NCBI GenBank assembly: GCA_007135385.1
Contig: SLIY01000321.1
Location: forward strand, 1-23,565
DNA from: Leptolyngbyaceae cyanobacterium CSSed165cm_216
GTDB taxonomy: Bacteria; Cyanobacteriota; Cyanobacteriia; Phormidesmidales; Phormidesmidaceae
DNA: 23,565 nucleotides
Direction: 5' to 3'
Positions 8,977 through 16,043 of the stretch are shown here, piece by piece. A model generated the notes under the pieces. The model was given only the letters and a program-made list of their open reading frames with translations. It searched no databases and was not told the origin of the DNA. A program made the translations under genes and the position numbers. Numbering within the stretch: the stretch's first letter is position 1; every line of letters begins with the position of its first letter.

Positions 8977-10388
8977 CTATTCAGCGTCAATACACCCTAC
9001 CCCACTGCAACCTGGTGCTACAGGGGCTTAGCGCTAATGAGCATGACCCCATGTCCCCCTTGGCCGTATTGATGAACGTTGAGTGCCATCTGCCTGGGGC
9101 CACCGATGCCACCCTGACGGGGGGGCGAGAGTTTTTAAATAGTTTGGTGGCGGCTGTTAGCCGTTACGGCCAGCAGTTGCTGAGTGGGGTGATCCGCCCC
9201 TTGTCGACTCCGGCTGCAGTGCCGCCTATGGTTGATCTAAAGCCAGGGGAAGGGCGCTACCACCATTTAATTGTGCAGCAGCAGCCCGTTGACCAACCCG
9301 TCACTGACACGGATGCGCTGCCGCCGCTGGATATTAAGCTGACGACGGTGCAGTTTTATGACCTGATGGAGGCGGTGGATCAACTGTTGGCTGACACCCA
9401 GACCCTACCTGACTTAACGGCCCAGTTTCAAGCTGTACCCCGGCGGTTGGTGAAACCGGCCGAGCCCATGACCAAGCGAGCCGCCCCGGCGGCTATTGGG
9501 GCGGCGGCTTTGGCGGCCGCTGGCTTGGCGCTCTTCTTTGTACCGCCGCCTGTGTTTGAGCCCAGCCGACCCGAGCAGCAGACCGAGTCCTCCGACGGGA
9601 CGGATCCCCTAGCAGGGGACGGAGCTGACAATCTGGCCAACGGCGACAACCGTACTGATCCTGACGCAGCTGAGGCGGCGGTCGATCGCCTAGAGGCGGC
9701 CCCGGCCATTACCGATACCGATATTATTGCTGTGCTCCGGCAAGATCTGGCCAACCGGCTTCAAGAGGCTTGGGCTCAGGATCCGCTCCCTACTGAACCA
9801 TTAACCTACCGGATGGTGGTTTCAGAAGATGGGGATATTTTGGGCTACAAGTATGAAAACGAGGCGGCCCTAGGGGCAGTTGATACAACCCCCTTGCCAC
9901 AGCTCACGTTTCTGCCGGTCGATGCCAATCAGCCTGTGCAGGAGGCGGTAGCTCAATTTATTGCCACCTTTACTCCGGAGGGGACTGTGGTCGTGGAACC
10001 CGCTGGCCGGCGCAATGGCGCTGCTACTTCAACCAACAGCGAGGCCAACAGCGAGACCGCACCAGGACGACTCCCGACCCTAGGGGCACAGATTAATGAT
10101 GGCGATCGCATTCGCACCCTGAACAGCACCCTGTACAGCAGTATTCTAGATAATCTAGCCCCCCTGTCAGCTAATGAACCCCTTAGCTTTCGGGTACGGT
10201 TGGATCGGGATGGGACGGTGGTCGGCTACGAACCTACTAACGCGGCTGCCGTGCTGCTGGCTGAGGAAACTCCCTTGCCGGGCCTGGTGGCTCGGGCTAA
10301 CAGCGATTCAGAACAGGCTGACTTCTTGGTAGTCTTTACTGAAACTGGGGTCTTACAAGTGAGTCCCTGGGATGGTTGGCCCCAGTAG
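8973..10388 (+). CDS. DUF4335 membrane protein with tandem C-terminal repeats
   Basis: A 471-residue protein whose N-terminus (IQRQYTLPHCNLVLQGLS, PLAVLMNVECHLPG) matches the cyanobacterial DUF4335 family, usually found next to DUF3038. Order: cytoplasmic DUF4335 domain (1 to about 160), one Ala-rich membrane helix (about 171-192), an acidic spacer (about 195-245), then two related domains of about 95 residues (249-343 and 376-466). The two domains share EPL-(T/S)-(Y/F)-R, a D/E-DG turn, GY, N-x-AA, TPLP and a final strand (FTPEGTVVVEP versus FTETGVLQVSP). The spacer and repeats should lie in the periplasm if the basic loop before the helix is cytoplasmic. GGAGAGG inside the upstream gene is a good ribosome site for the overlapping ATG. 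Function is unknown. Confidence 0.82.
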   Translation: MTIQRQYTLPHCNLVLQGLSANEHDPMSPLAVLMNVECHLPGATDATLTGGREFLNSLVAAVSRYGQQLLSGVIRPLSTPAAVPPMVDLKPGEGRYHHLIVQQQPVDQPVTDTDALPPLDIKLTTVQFYDLMEAVDQLLADTQTLPDLTAQFQAVPRRLVKPAEPMTKRAAPAAIGAAALAAAGLALFFVPPPVFEPSRPEQQTESSDGTDPLAGDGADNLANGDNRTDPDAAEAAVDRLEAAPAITDTDIIAVLRQDLANRLQEAWAQDPLPTEPLTYRMVVSEDGDILGYKYENEAALGAVDTTPLPQLTFLPVDANQPVQEAVAQFIATFTPEGTVVVEPAGRRNGAATSTNSEANSETAPGRLPTLGAQINDGDRIRTLNSTLYSSILDNLAPLSANEPLSFRVRLDRDGTVVGYEPTNAAAVLLAEETPLPGLVARANSDSEQADFLVVFTETGVLQVSPWDGWPQ

Positions 10389-10430
10389 CAACAGTTCTAA
10401 ACAAGCCTCTGGCTCTCGTCAACGTCTGGT

Positions 10431-11510
10431 ATGTCTGATCACCCTGAAATGCCCCCAATTCCCCCTGAACAGCCCCAAGACGTTCAACCCTCCCCCATCA
10501 GGCCATCTCCCTCTCCTCCCTCGCGACCTGGGAGCCTTAAGCGGGGATTTTATAGCCTCTGGTGGCTGGTCAGTCGCCTGGTGGTTCTGGGGGTCACCGC
10601 TAGCCTGGGTTGGATGCTGGGCATGGTGGTAGCCCAGGTTTTTCCGGCCCGCAACCCAGATCCACCGATGGCTGAGGTGGCCTTGCGCCAAGTGGGACAA
10701 ACCACCCGGCGATTGCGCCAGTTGCCCCAGTGGTGGCGAGGCAGCGTGCCAGACCCCATCGACCTAGACCCAGTCGAGTTGGGAAACGACGAGGGGGTAA
10801 CGGATACGCCGCCAGACATAGCTCCAGTGGAGCCGACAGCTCCTGAAGTCCCTGAGCTCTCAGAGGAAGAGCGTCAGCAGTTGGCAGATGACCTAACTCG
10901 ACTGCAGCAAGATTTAGCCAATTTAGAATCTCGTCTCGATCAGCTTGAGGAGACGGTGGGCCAGACCACTACGGGTACCCTGGCGATGCGGCTGCAACAG
11001 CTGGAGCAACTTCATCTGGAACCAGAGCTTGAACCAGGGGCGGAGGCAGAGGACGACCCAGATCAGGTCGACACGGCTGAAGCACCTGAAGCTGAAGTAG
11101 CGCCCCCAGCCGCAGCGTCAACCCCAGTTCCATTTCCAGAGCCCCGATTTCCCCTGGTGAGCGATCGCATTGTGCTGCCCAGTACTCTGCTGTTTGAACC
11201 TGGTAGCAGCACCCTGCTGCCGGCGGGAGAACAGCTGCTAGATGCGATCGTGTCTGACCTGCGTCAGTATCCAGCGGCCACGTTGCTGGTGGGTAGCCAC
11301 ACCGCTGGCCCCAATGATCCAACCGCCGATCGCGAGCTCACCTTTCGCCAGGCCCAAGTGGTGCAGCAGTATCTAGAGCCCCAGTTGGCCAGCGATCGCC
11401 GCCGCTGGGTGGTGGTGGGCTATGGTCAGTCTCGACCTCGGGTGATCAGCACTAGCCCAGAGGCCCAGCAGCGTAACCAGCGCATTGACATTGGCATTGT
11501 GCCCCGATAA
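10431..11510 (+). CDS. OmpA-like domain membrane protein (degenerate peptidoglycan-binding site)
   Basis: This 359-residue protein has a Pro-rich cytoplasmic N-terminus (1-36), one membrane helix (about 43-70), an acidic linker, a coiled-coil stretch (about 143-193), an acidic Pro/Ala-rich spacer, and a C-terminal OmpA-like domain (about 245-357). OmpA features include LLFEPGSSTLLPAG (253-266), LTFRQAQVVQQYL (303-315), VVGYGQSRPR (328-337) and RNQRIDI (348-354). The Asp and Arg that bind diaminopimelate in OmpA are replaced: GSHTAG has A292 where GHTD is usual, and Q307 sits where LSxxRA has Arg (R306 is adjacent). It follows the DUF4335 gene by 42 bases on the same strand and probably shares its operon. 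It is MotB-like in architecture, but no Asp is seen in the membrane helix, so a motor role is not supported. Confidence 0.82.
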   Translation: MSDHPEMPPIPPEQPQDVQPSPIRPSPSPPSRPGSLKRGFYSLWWLVSRLVVLGVTASLGWMLGMVVAQVFPARNPDPPMAEVALRQVGQTTRRLRQLPQWWRGSVPDPIDLDPVELGNDEGVTDTPPDIAPVEPTAPEVPELSEEERQQLADDLTRLQQDLANLESRLDQLEETVGQTTTGTLAMRLQQLEQLHLEPELEPGAEAEDDPDQVDTAEAPEAEVAPPAAASTPVPFPEPRFPLVSDRIVLPSTLLFEPGSSTLLPAGEQLLDAIVSDLRQYPAATLLVGSHTAGPNDPTADRELTFRQAQVVQQYLEPQLASDRRRWVVVGYGQSRPRVISTSPEAQQRNQRIDIGIVPR

Positions 11511-11576
11511 GCCCCTCCGCCTAGTGCTCAATCAAAGTGCTCAATTAAGCTGATAATGACAGGATTTGTGGCCTGG

Positions 11577-11631
11577 ATTCACGGTTTACGGCCTGCGGTT
11601 CAAGGACAGCCGTAGACCTTAAACCGTGAAT
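11577..11631. repeat. long inverted repeat / stem-loop between the OmpA-like gene and fmt
   Basis: ATTCACGGTTTA (11577-11588) and TAAACCGTGAAT (11620-11631) are a perfect 12-bp inverted repeat. Inner bases extend the stem to about 22 bp with one G-U pair and two mismatches, around an 11-base loop (11599-11609). A further GTAAACC copy follows at 11633-11639. It could end transcription of the operon upstream, but there is no T tract. It also looks like the small palindromic intergenic repeats common in cyanobacteria. Confidence 0.6.
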
Positions 11632-11739
11632 CGTAAACCCTGGTATCATCCCGTCATCTTTGATTCGATAGACCATTAGTTGGTTTGGGCGTTGTGCCCG
11701 ATTACTGTTGGCCTTTGTTCTTTGTTGGTATCCGTCCTT

Positions 11740-12741
11740 ATGCGCCTGGTCTTTTTTGGTACCCCTCAGTTTGCTGTGCCTAGCCTGCAGCGGCTCCTGG
11801 CCGAACCTGATTTTGATGTGGTGGCAGTGGTCACCCAGCCGGACAAGCGTCGGGGCCGGGGCAAGCAGGTGCAGCCGTCCCCCGTCAAGCAGGTGGCCCT
11901 GGAAGCCAACGGCCCCCCGATCATGACTCCTCGCCGGATCAAAAAAGACGAGGACACCCTAGCGGCCTTAGCAGCCCTCCAGGCCGATGCCTTTGTGGTA
12001 GTAGCCTACGGTCAGATTTTATCCCAGCGGATTTTAGATATGCCGCGCCTGGGCTGTATCAACGGCCATGGCTCGCTGCTGCCCGCCTACCGAGGGGCAG
12101 CCCCCATCCAGTGGTGCATCGTCAACGGGGAGAGGGAAACTGGCATGACCACCATGCTGATGGATGCAGGCATGGATACTGGGGCCATGCTGCTCAAGTC
12201 ACACCTGTCCATTGGGCTGCTGGATAACTTTTTCCAGGTGGCAGCAGCCCTGGCTGACCAGTGCGCCGATTTGCTGGTGGCAACTCTCAAGGGCCTGGAC
12301 GCCGACACCCTTACTCCCGAACCCCAGCAGGAGGCCCTGGCCACCTATGCCCCGCTGATTCAAAAGGAAGACTATGGACTGAACTGGGGAAAAGCTGCGA
12401 TCGCGCTGCACAACCAAATTCGTGGCTTTTACCCCAATTGTATGACTCAGTTTCGAGGGCAATCCCTCAAGGTGACGGCCACCATTCCCTTGGGAGCAGC
12501 CTACTGGCCTCAACTACCTCCCGCATGGGAGGCCCTGCCGACCGCCTTTGAGACCCTACAGCTAGAGCCAACCACCCCTGGCACCGTCGTGGGTTTACTA
12601 AAGGGCTATGGTCCCGTGGTGCAAACGGGGGATGGCTGGCTGCTACTGCACCAGGTTAAGCCCAGTGGCAAACAGGCCCAGGCCGGGGTTGACTTTGTCA
12701 ACGGTAGTCGCTTGCAGGTGGGGGAGGTGTTGGGGGGGTAG
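11740..12741 (+). CDS. fmt: methionyl-tRNA formyltransferase
   Basis: Fmt transfers a formyl group from 10-formyltetrahydrofolate to Met-tRNA(fMet) for translation initiation. I chose the ATG at 11740 over the in-frame TTG at 11680. It gives the family N-terminus MRLVFFGTPQFAVPSL, a 333-residue protein, and catalytic residues N108, H110 and D146 at the same numbers as in the E. coli enzyme. Other motifs are VVTQPDKRRGRGK (30-42), VVVAYGQIL (86-94), GCINGHGSLLPAYRGAAPIQ (105-124) and MDTGAML (145-151). The C-terminal tRNA-binding domain starts at about 210. No clear Shine-Dalgarno sequence precedes 11740. It is a single-copy housekeeping gene with no evident functional link to its neighbours. 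Confidence 0.96.
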   Translation: MRLVFFGTPQFAVPSLQRLLAEPDFDVVAVVTQPDKRRGRGKQVQPSPVKQVALEANGPPIMTPRRIKKDEDTLAALAALQADAFVVVAYGQILSQRILDMPRLGCINGHGSLLPAYRGAAPIQWCIVNGERETGMTTMLMDAGMDTGAMLLKSHLSIGLLDNFFQVAAALADQCADLLVATLKGLDADTLTPEPQQEALATYAPLIQKEDYGLNWGKAAIALHNQIRGFYPNCMTQFRGQSLKVTATIPLGAAYWPQLPPAWEALPTAFETLQLEPTTPGTVVGLLKGYGPVVQTGDGWLLLHQVKPSGKQAQAGVDFVNGSRLQVGEVLGG

Positions 12742-13010
12742 GGAAGATGGGGAGATGGATTTTGGGTTTTGGATTTTGTAAGACGTTGCCTTTCCCGAGG
12801 GATATTTTGAATTTTGCGCTTTTCGCGCTGCTGCTCACGAGCTACATCCTACGTTTTTCCTTCTTCATTCTTCGTTGTTTATAGAGACCTCATGACAGCG
12901 GTCTTGCGCGTCCATGGTGAAGACAGGATATTTCAATGATTGGTATAGCCCAGGACAACGGGAGGAGTTGATATCCTGAGGGAGACCTGGTCATTCCTAC
13001 ATTTCCTCCT
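12742..13010 (+). repeat. low-complexity intergenic filler and dyads before the YhhQ-like gene
   Basis: The first half (about 12745-12885) is built of short T-rich repeats such as GGATTTTGGGTTTTGG and TTCTTCATTCTTCG, plus a GCTGCTCACGAGC phrase related to one at 4218-4231. The second half has AGACC/GGTCT (12885-12904), an alternative GTCTT/AAGAC pair (12901-12924), and CAGGATAT/ATATCCTG (12924-12978). These could form a structured leader for the transporter gene. I could not match them to a known riboswitch. Confidence 0.4.
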
Positions 13011-13826
13011 ATGGCAACTGAATCCCCTACCATCGCTGCCCCTGCGATCGCGGTGCCCGAGCATATCCAAAACCGGCGTCAGGTTGTGTTTTTGGTGCTG
13101 TCGGGGCTGTTCCTTGGCACCCTCGGCATGCTCAATATTCTCAGCATTAGTCGGTTTGTGAATGTGTTTACCTGGGGCGACTTTGCGGTCACGGTGGCGG
13201 TGGGGGTCCTGCCCTACCCCGTCACCTTTCTATGTACGGATCTAATTTCAGAGCTGTACGGCAAAGAACGGGCCAACCAGGTGGTCTGGGTGGGGTTGCT
13301 GCTGAATGTTTGGGTGTTGTTTATCGTCTGGCTGGGGGGCATCTTGCCTGGCTTCGAGCAGATCGACCCGGCCACTGGGGAGATTATGCGGGATGCCGCT
13401 GGCCGCCTACCGGTATTTTTTGAGATTCGCAACCTCACCTTTGGGGCGGTAATAGCCTCCATGGCCGCCTACTTAACGGCCCAGTTTGTCGATGTCTATC
13501 TGTTTCACTTTTGGAAAACCCTGACCAACGGCAAACACCTGTGGCTGCGCAACAATGGCTCGACCCTTTTGAGCCAACTGGTGGATACTACAGCTGTGGT
13601 GCTGATCACCCACTTCTTGGCCGGGGTATTGCCCATCGACGATAGCCAAAGCCTATGGCCCCAGTTGATTCGCTTCATTGGCTATGGCTACGTGTTTAAG
13701 TTGGTGGCCGCCCTGTTGGATACGGGGCCGTTTTACTTGTGTGTGTATTGGCTATCCAGCTATCTCCAGTTTGAATCCCCTGTCCCAAAGCCGAAGCGCC
13801 CCCGCTTGGTCAGCAGACGTGACTGA
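13011..13826 (+). CDS. yhhQ: queuosine precursor transporter, YhhQ/VUT family
   Basis: This is an integral membrane protein of the VUT (DUF165) family. Family members such as E. coli YhhQ import preQ0/preQ1 for queuosine in tRNA. The 271 residues contain about six hydrophobic helices and the family signature PYPVTFLCTDLISELYGKERA (about 65-85). They also contain the conserved QFVDVYLFHFWK (about 155-166) and the FIGYGYVFKLVAALLDTGPFY segment near the C-terminus. A short polar loop (about 112-133) between helices 3 and 4 is somewhat longer than in many relatives. The ATG at 13011 lacks a strong Shine-Dalgarno sequence. The exact substrate cannot be told from sequence; preQ0 or preQ1 is inferred from the family. 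Confidence 0.88.
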   Translation: MATESPTIAAPAIAVPEHIQNRRQVVFLVLSGLFLGTLGMLNILSISRFVNVFTWGDFAVTVAVGVLPYPVTFLCTDLISELYGKERANQVVWVGLLLNVWVLFIVWLGGILPGFEQIDPATGEIMRDAAGRLPVFFEIRNLTFGAVIASMAAYLTAQFVDVYLFHFWKTLTNGKHLWLRNNGSTLLSQLVDTTAVVLITHFLAGVLPIDDSQSLWPQLIRFIGYGYVFKLVAALLDTGPFYLCVYWLSSYLQFESPVPKPKRPRLVSRRD

Positions 13827-13897
13827 CAGCGATTCTGCAGCTGGGACATTAACCTCGAATTACCGTCACCGGTCGACCGGCCTCTGTTTCAGCCGGC

Positions 13898-14098
13898 TCA
13901 GCTGTGGTCCGCGCTGGGATCGAATGACGCTGATAGCTGGTCCGGGGCCGGTGTTCCCTCAGGAGTTAGCCAATGGGGTTGCATCATTTGCAAGCTGTCC
14001 TGCGGGCCACTGGCTAGCACTCGGGGAAGAACTTCGCGGTACATGGGGTTGGCCATTGAACGATCTCTCAAACGCCAACGTGTGACCGCTCTAGTCAT
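13898..14098 (-). pseudogene. remnant of an AAA-like ATPase / PD-(D/E)XK-type protein gene
   Basis: Reading leftwards from ATG 14098, a frame of about 66 codons contains RDRSMANPMYREVLPRVLAS followed by PHWLTPEG. From memory this resembles the (I/V)ANPIYREVIPR...SWL..DG block found after the ATPase domain in a widespread cyanobacterial family of AAA-like ATP-binding proteins of about 500 residues. Here nothing precedes it but the narM stop (14101-14103), so the ATPase domain is missing. The frame stops at 13898-13900. After the stop another frame gives a weak continuation (about 13860-13910). I interpret it as a decayed internal fragment. Chance similarity of a short reading frame cannot be excluded without a search. 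Confidence 0.4.
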
Positions 14099-14100
14099 CA

Positions 14101-14568
14101 CTATCCATCTACTAGCCCAAATTCCACCAGGGCGGGGTAAAAGTTTTTATTTTCGTGGCTTGGGCGGCTGAGCTTGATTAGGGCAAATCGCTGGAGGGGA
14201 TCGAGGGCTTGCCACTGGTCTAGGGAAATCGTGCAGCGCTCTGCGGCGGTTTGGGTGACGACTTCAGGGGGAATTGCCTGGGGGTTCTCCCAGGGGGGAT
14301 GGGGCTCAAGGGGCAGAGTTTTAGCCGGTACTCCGGTGTAATGGCTGACTAGCCCCTGCACATAGTTGCCATAGGCAGCAGCGGTGGCCACATCCTGGCA
14401 GGGGCGCTGGGCCAACTGCTGTCGTTCGTCGGGGCTGAACTGGTTCCAGTGGTGTAGTTTGAGTTTGACGCCGCAGGTGTCGAGCTTGAACCGCACAACC
14501 ATCGGAATACAGCGCAGGGATTCTACAAAGTCGGCTTCGAAGTCAAAAAATATAGGGGATGGGGACAT
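14101..14568 (-). CDS. narM: nitrate reductase-associated protein, NarM type
   Basis: Cyanobacterial NarM is needed for assembly or activity of assimilatory nitrate reductase (NarB). The product matches the Nitr_red_assoc family as I remember it: FDFEADFVESLRCIPMVVR (about 8-26), then KLDTCGVKLKLHHW, a Cys-containing middle (CQDVA) and a C-terminal SLDQWQALDPLQRFALIKL segment. I chose ATG 14568 (155 residues) because the family homology starts just after it. A longer frame from ATG 14625 adds 19 Pro/Arg-rich residues that overlap a HIP1 site, and is less likely. The gene follows the MCE-domain gene by only 6 to 63 bases on the same strand and is not beside nitrate genes in this window. No NtcA site was found upstream, so it may depend on the lipid-transport promoter. 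Confidence 0.75.
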   Translation of the reverse strand: MSPSPIFFDFEADFVESLRCIPMVVRFKLDTCGVKLKLHHWNQFSPDERQQLAQRPCQDVATAAAYGNYVQGLVSHYTGVPAKTLPLEPHPPWENPQAIPPEVVTQTAAERCTISLDQWQALDPLQRFALIKLSRPSHENKNFYPALVEFGLVDG

Positions 14569-14631
14569 TAGCGGGGGACGCGATCGCGACTTGGGGTTAG
14601 GGGTAAAGCATGGGTCAACAGCCATCGCCGT

Positions 14632-15906
14632 CTAGGGCCCTGGGCTGGGGTGAGCCTGAAAGCGATACACCTGCCCCTGATGGCTGACTAACAGCTGGGA
14701 CCCGGTGCCAGCGGCTTCCGATTTAGGAGCTGGGGTCAGGGTAATGCGCTCCACCCGCTTACCTGCCGGGAACGTCAGGGCCTGGGCCAGCTGACTTTCT
14801 TGTTCCAGCTGATGGGTAATCGACACCAGGTCGCTCAAGCCATTGATCAGTCGGCGAATATTTTGCCGCAGAATCGGATCCCCAGTCAGCTCATCTACAT
14901 CAGCCAGCACCTTTTGGGCATTTTGAAACACACTCCGGGCAGAATCTAGGGTCTGCTGCAACAGCAATAAATTTTCGGGGGTATTCACGGCTGAGGTAAT
15001 TGACCGCAGGTCAGCCATGGTCGCTGCCGCATCGGCAGACAGCGTATCTAGGTTATTTAGCAACTCGCTGTCTCGAATGGCAGGGCTGAGGCTTGCCATG
15101 ATCGCCTCCAGTTCGGCCGTACTGCGGTTAAGGTTACCCAGGGTGCTGACCAGGGTGCTGCGATTGGCCATAATCAGGCTGTTGATTTCGGTGCCGGTCA
15201 CTTCAAACTGGGCCACAGCGCTGCCCACTTGGGTCGCGGCATCGCTAACATTATCGGTGGCCTGGTTGGCTGACACCATCAACGGCCCCAGATCGGTGCG
15301 AATCTGTTGAGATAGGCCAATCAGCTCGTCCGTCAGCAGCGTGGCACTTTCGGTGAAGACCGTGGCATTCTTGAGGGTGACTTTCAAATCCGCCAGTATG
15401 TCTGGGTCAGCAAAGGCGTTAGCCAGCCCCTCCGCCGAACGAATCAGTGATTCATAGCTGGCACCGACAAACCCCTGAACGCGATCGCCGCTACAAACAA
15501 TCACCTGGCTATCACAGCCATCCCCCGTAACGGGCATGGCGATGGCATCCTCTGGTAGTGGTCGGACGGGCGTAATATCGATCGTGGTTTCGCCAATCAG
15601 CCCCGATTGATTCACCACCACATTAGCGTCCTGGGGAATGCGCAAGTCTGCCTGGGTAATTTCTGCGATCACCTCTACCTGGTTGGCAGAAGGGCTGACG
15701 CTCAAGACCCGACCCACCGGTACTCCTCGATAGCGCACTGCAGCTCCTTGGTTCATGCCCAGGGTATTTTCAAACAGGAACACCGCCTGATAGGTGCGGG
15801 CACCTGGGCTGAGGCCACGTAGCCACAGGACCAATCCGCCAAACAGGCCCACCGCAATTAATATCAATAGACCTACAGATCCCTCTCGGATTGCCCTTGA
15901 GCGCAT
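14632..15906 (-). CDS. MCE-domain (MlaD/TGD2-like) lipid transport protein
   Basis: This is the substrate-binding subunit of an Mla/TGD-type ABC lipid transporter, anchored in the inner membrane with its MCE ring domain in the periplasm. The 424 residues have one membrane helix (about 10-29) and an MCE domain (about 38-115) with the signature GAAVRYRGVPVGRVLSV. A short Cys-containing loop follows (C131, C137). After it comes a long helical region (about 150-380) with regularly spaced hydrophobics, which in relatives forms a tube or needle. The C-terminus is short and polar. Cyanobacterial equivalents are the Ycf22-like proteins. Its ATPase partner is encoded 137 bases upstream. The permease gene is not in this window. 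The ATG at 15906 has AAGG just ahead. Confidence 0.92.
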   Translation of the reverse strand: MRSRAIREGSVGLLILIAVGLFGGLVLWLRGLSPGARTYQAVFLFENTLGMNQGAAVRYRGVPVGRVLSVSPSANQVEVIAEITQADLRIPQDANVVVNQSGLIGETTIDITPVRPLPEDAIAMPVTGDGCDSQVIVCSGDRVQGFVGASYESLIRSAEGLANAFADPDILADLKVTLKNATVFTESATLLTDELIGLSQQIRTDLGPLMVSANQATDNVSDAATQVGSAVAQFEVTGTEINSLIMANRSTLVSTLGNLNRSTAELEAIMASLSPAIRDSELLNNLDTLSADAAATMADLRSITSAVNTPENLLLLQQTLDSARSVFQNAQKVLADVDELTGDPILRQNIRRLINGLSDLVSITHQLEQESQLAQALTFPAGKRVERITLTPAPKSEAAGTGSQLLVSHQGQVYRFQAHPSPGP

Positions 15907-16043
15907 TGGCCTTGTCTACCTCAATCACTAACACCACATCGACCAGCCCCCATTCTCCCAGAGAATCTGCGCCATCGTCCCAAACACCAGCCTGCTGAGC
16001 CAAAGCTTGGTGGTTCGCGACGGCGATTGCCATCTAGCCTACC

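Noticed and set aside
12870..13010. preQ1 riboswitch ahead of the transporter gene
   Set aside because: No preQ1-I pattern (AGAGGTTC ... ACCC ... A-rich tail) was found; only unclassified dyads are present.
13678..14085. 135-codon plus-strand frame overlapping the end of the YhhQ-like gene
   Set aside because: Its first part is a shifted reading of the transporter gene and its second part runs antisense to the ATPase remnant; no protein-like pattern was seen.
15770..16033. 87-codon minus-strand frame overlapping the start of the MCE gene
   Set aside because: It overlaps the clear MCE start in another frame and shows no domain; it is probably a shadow.
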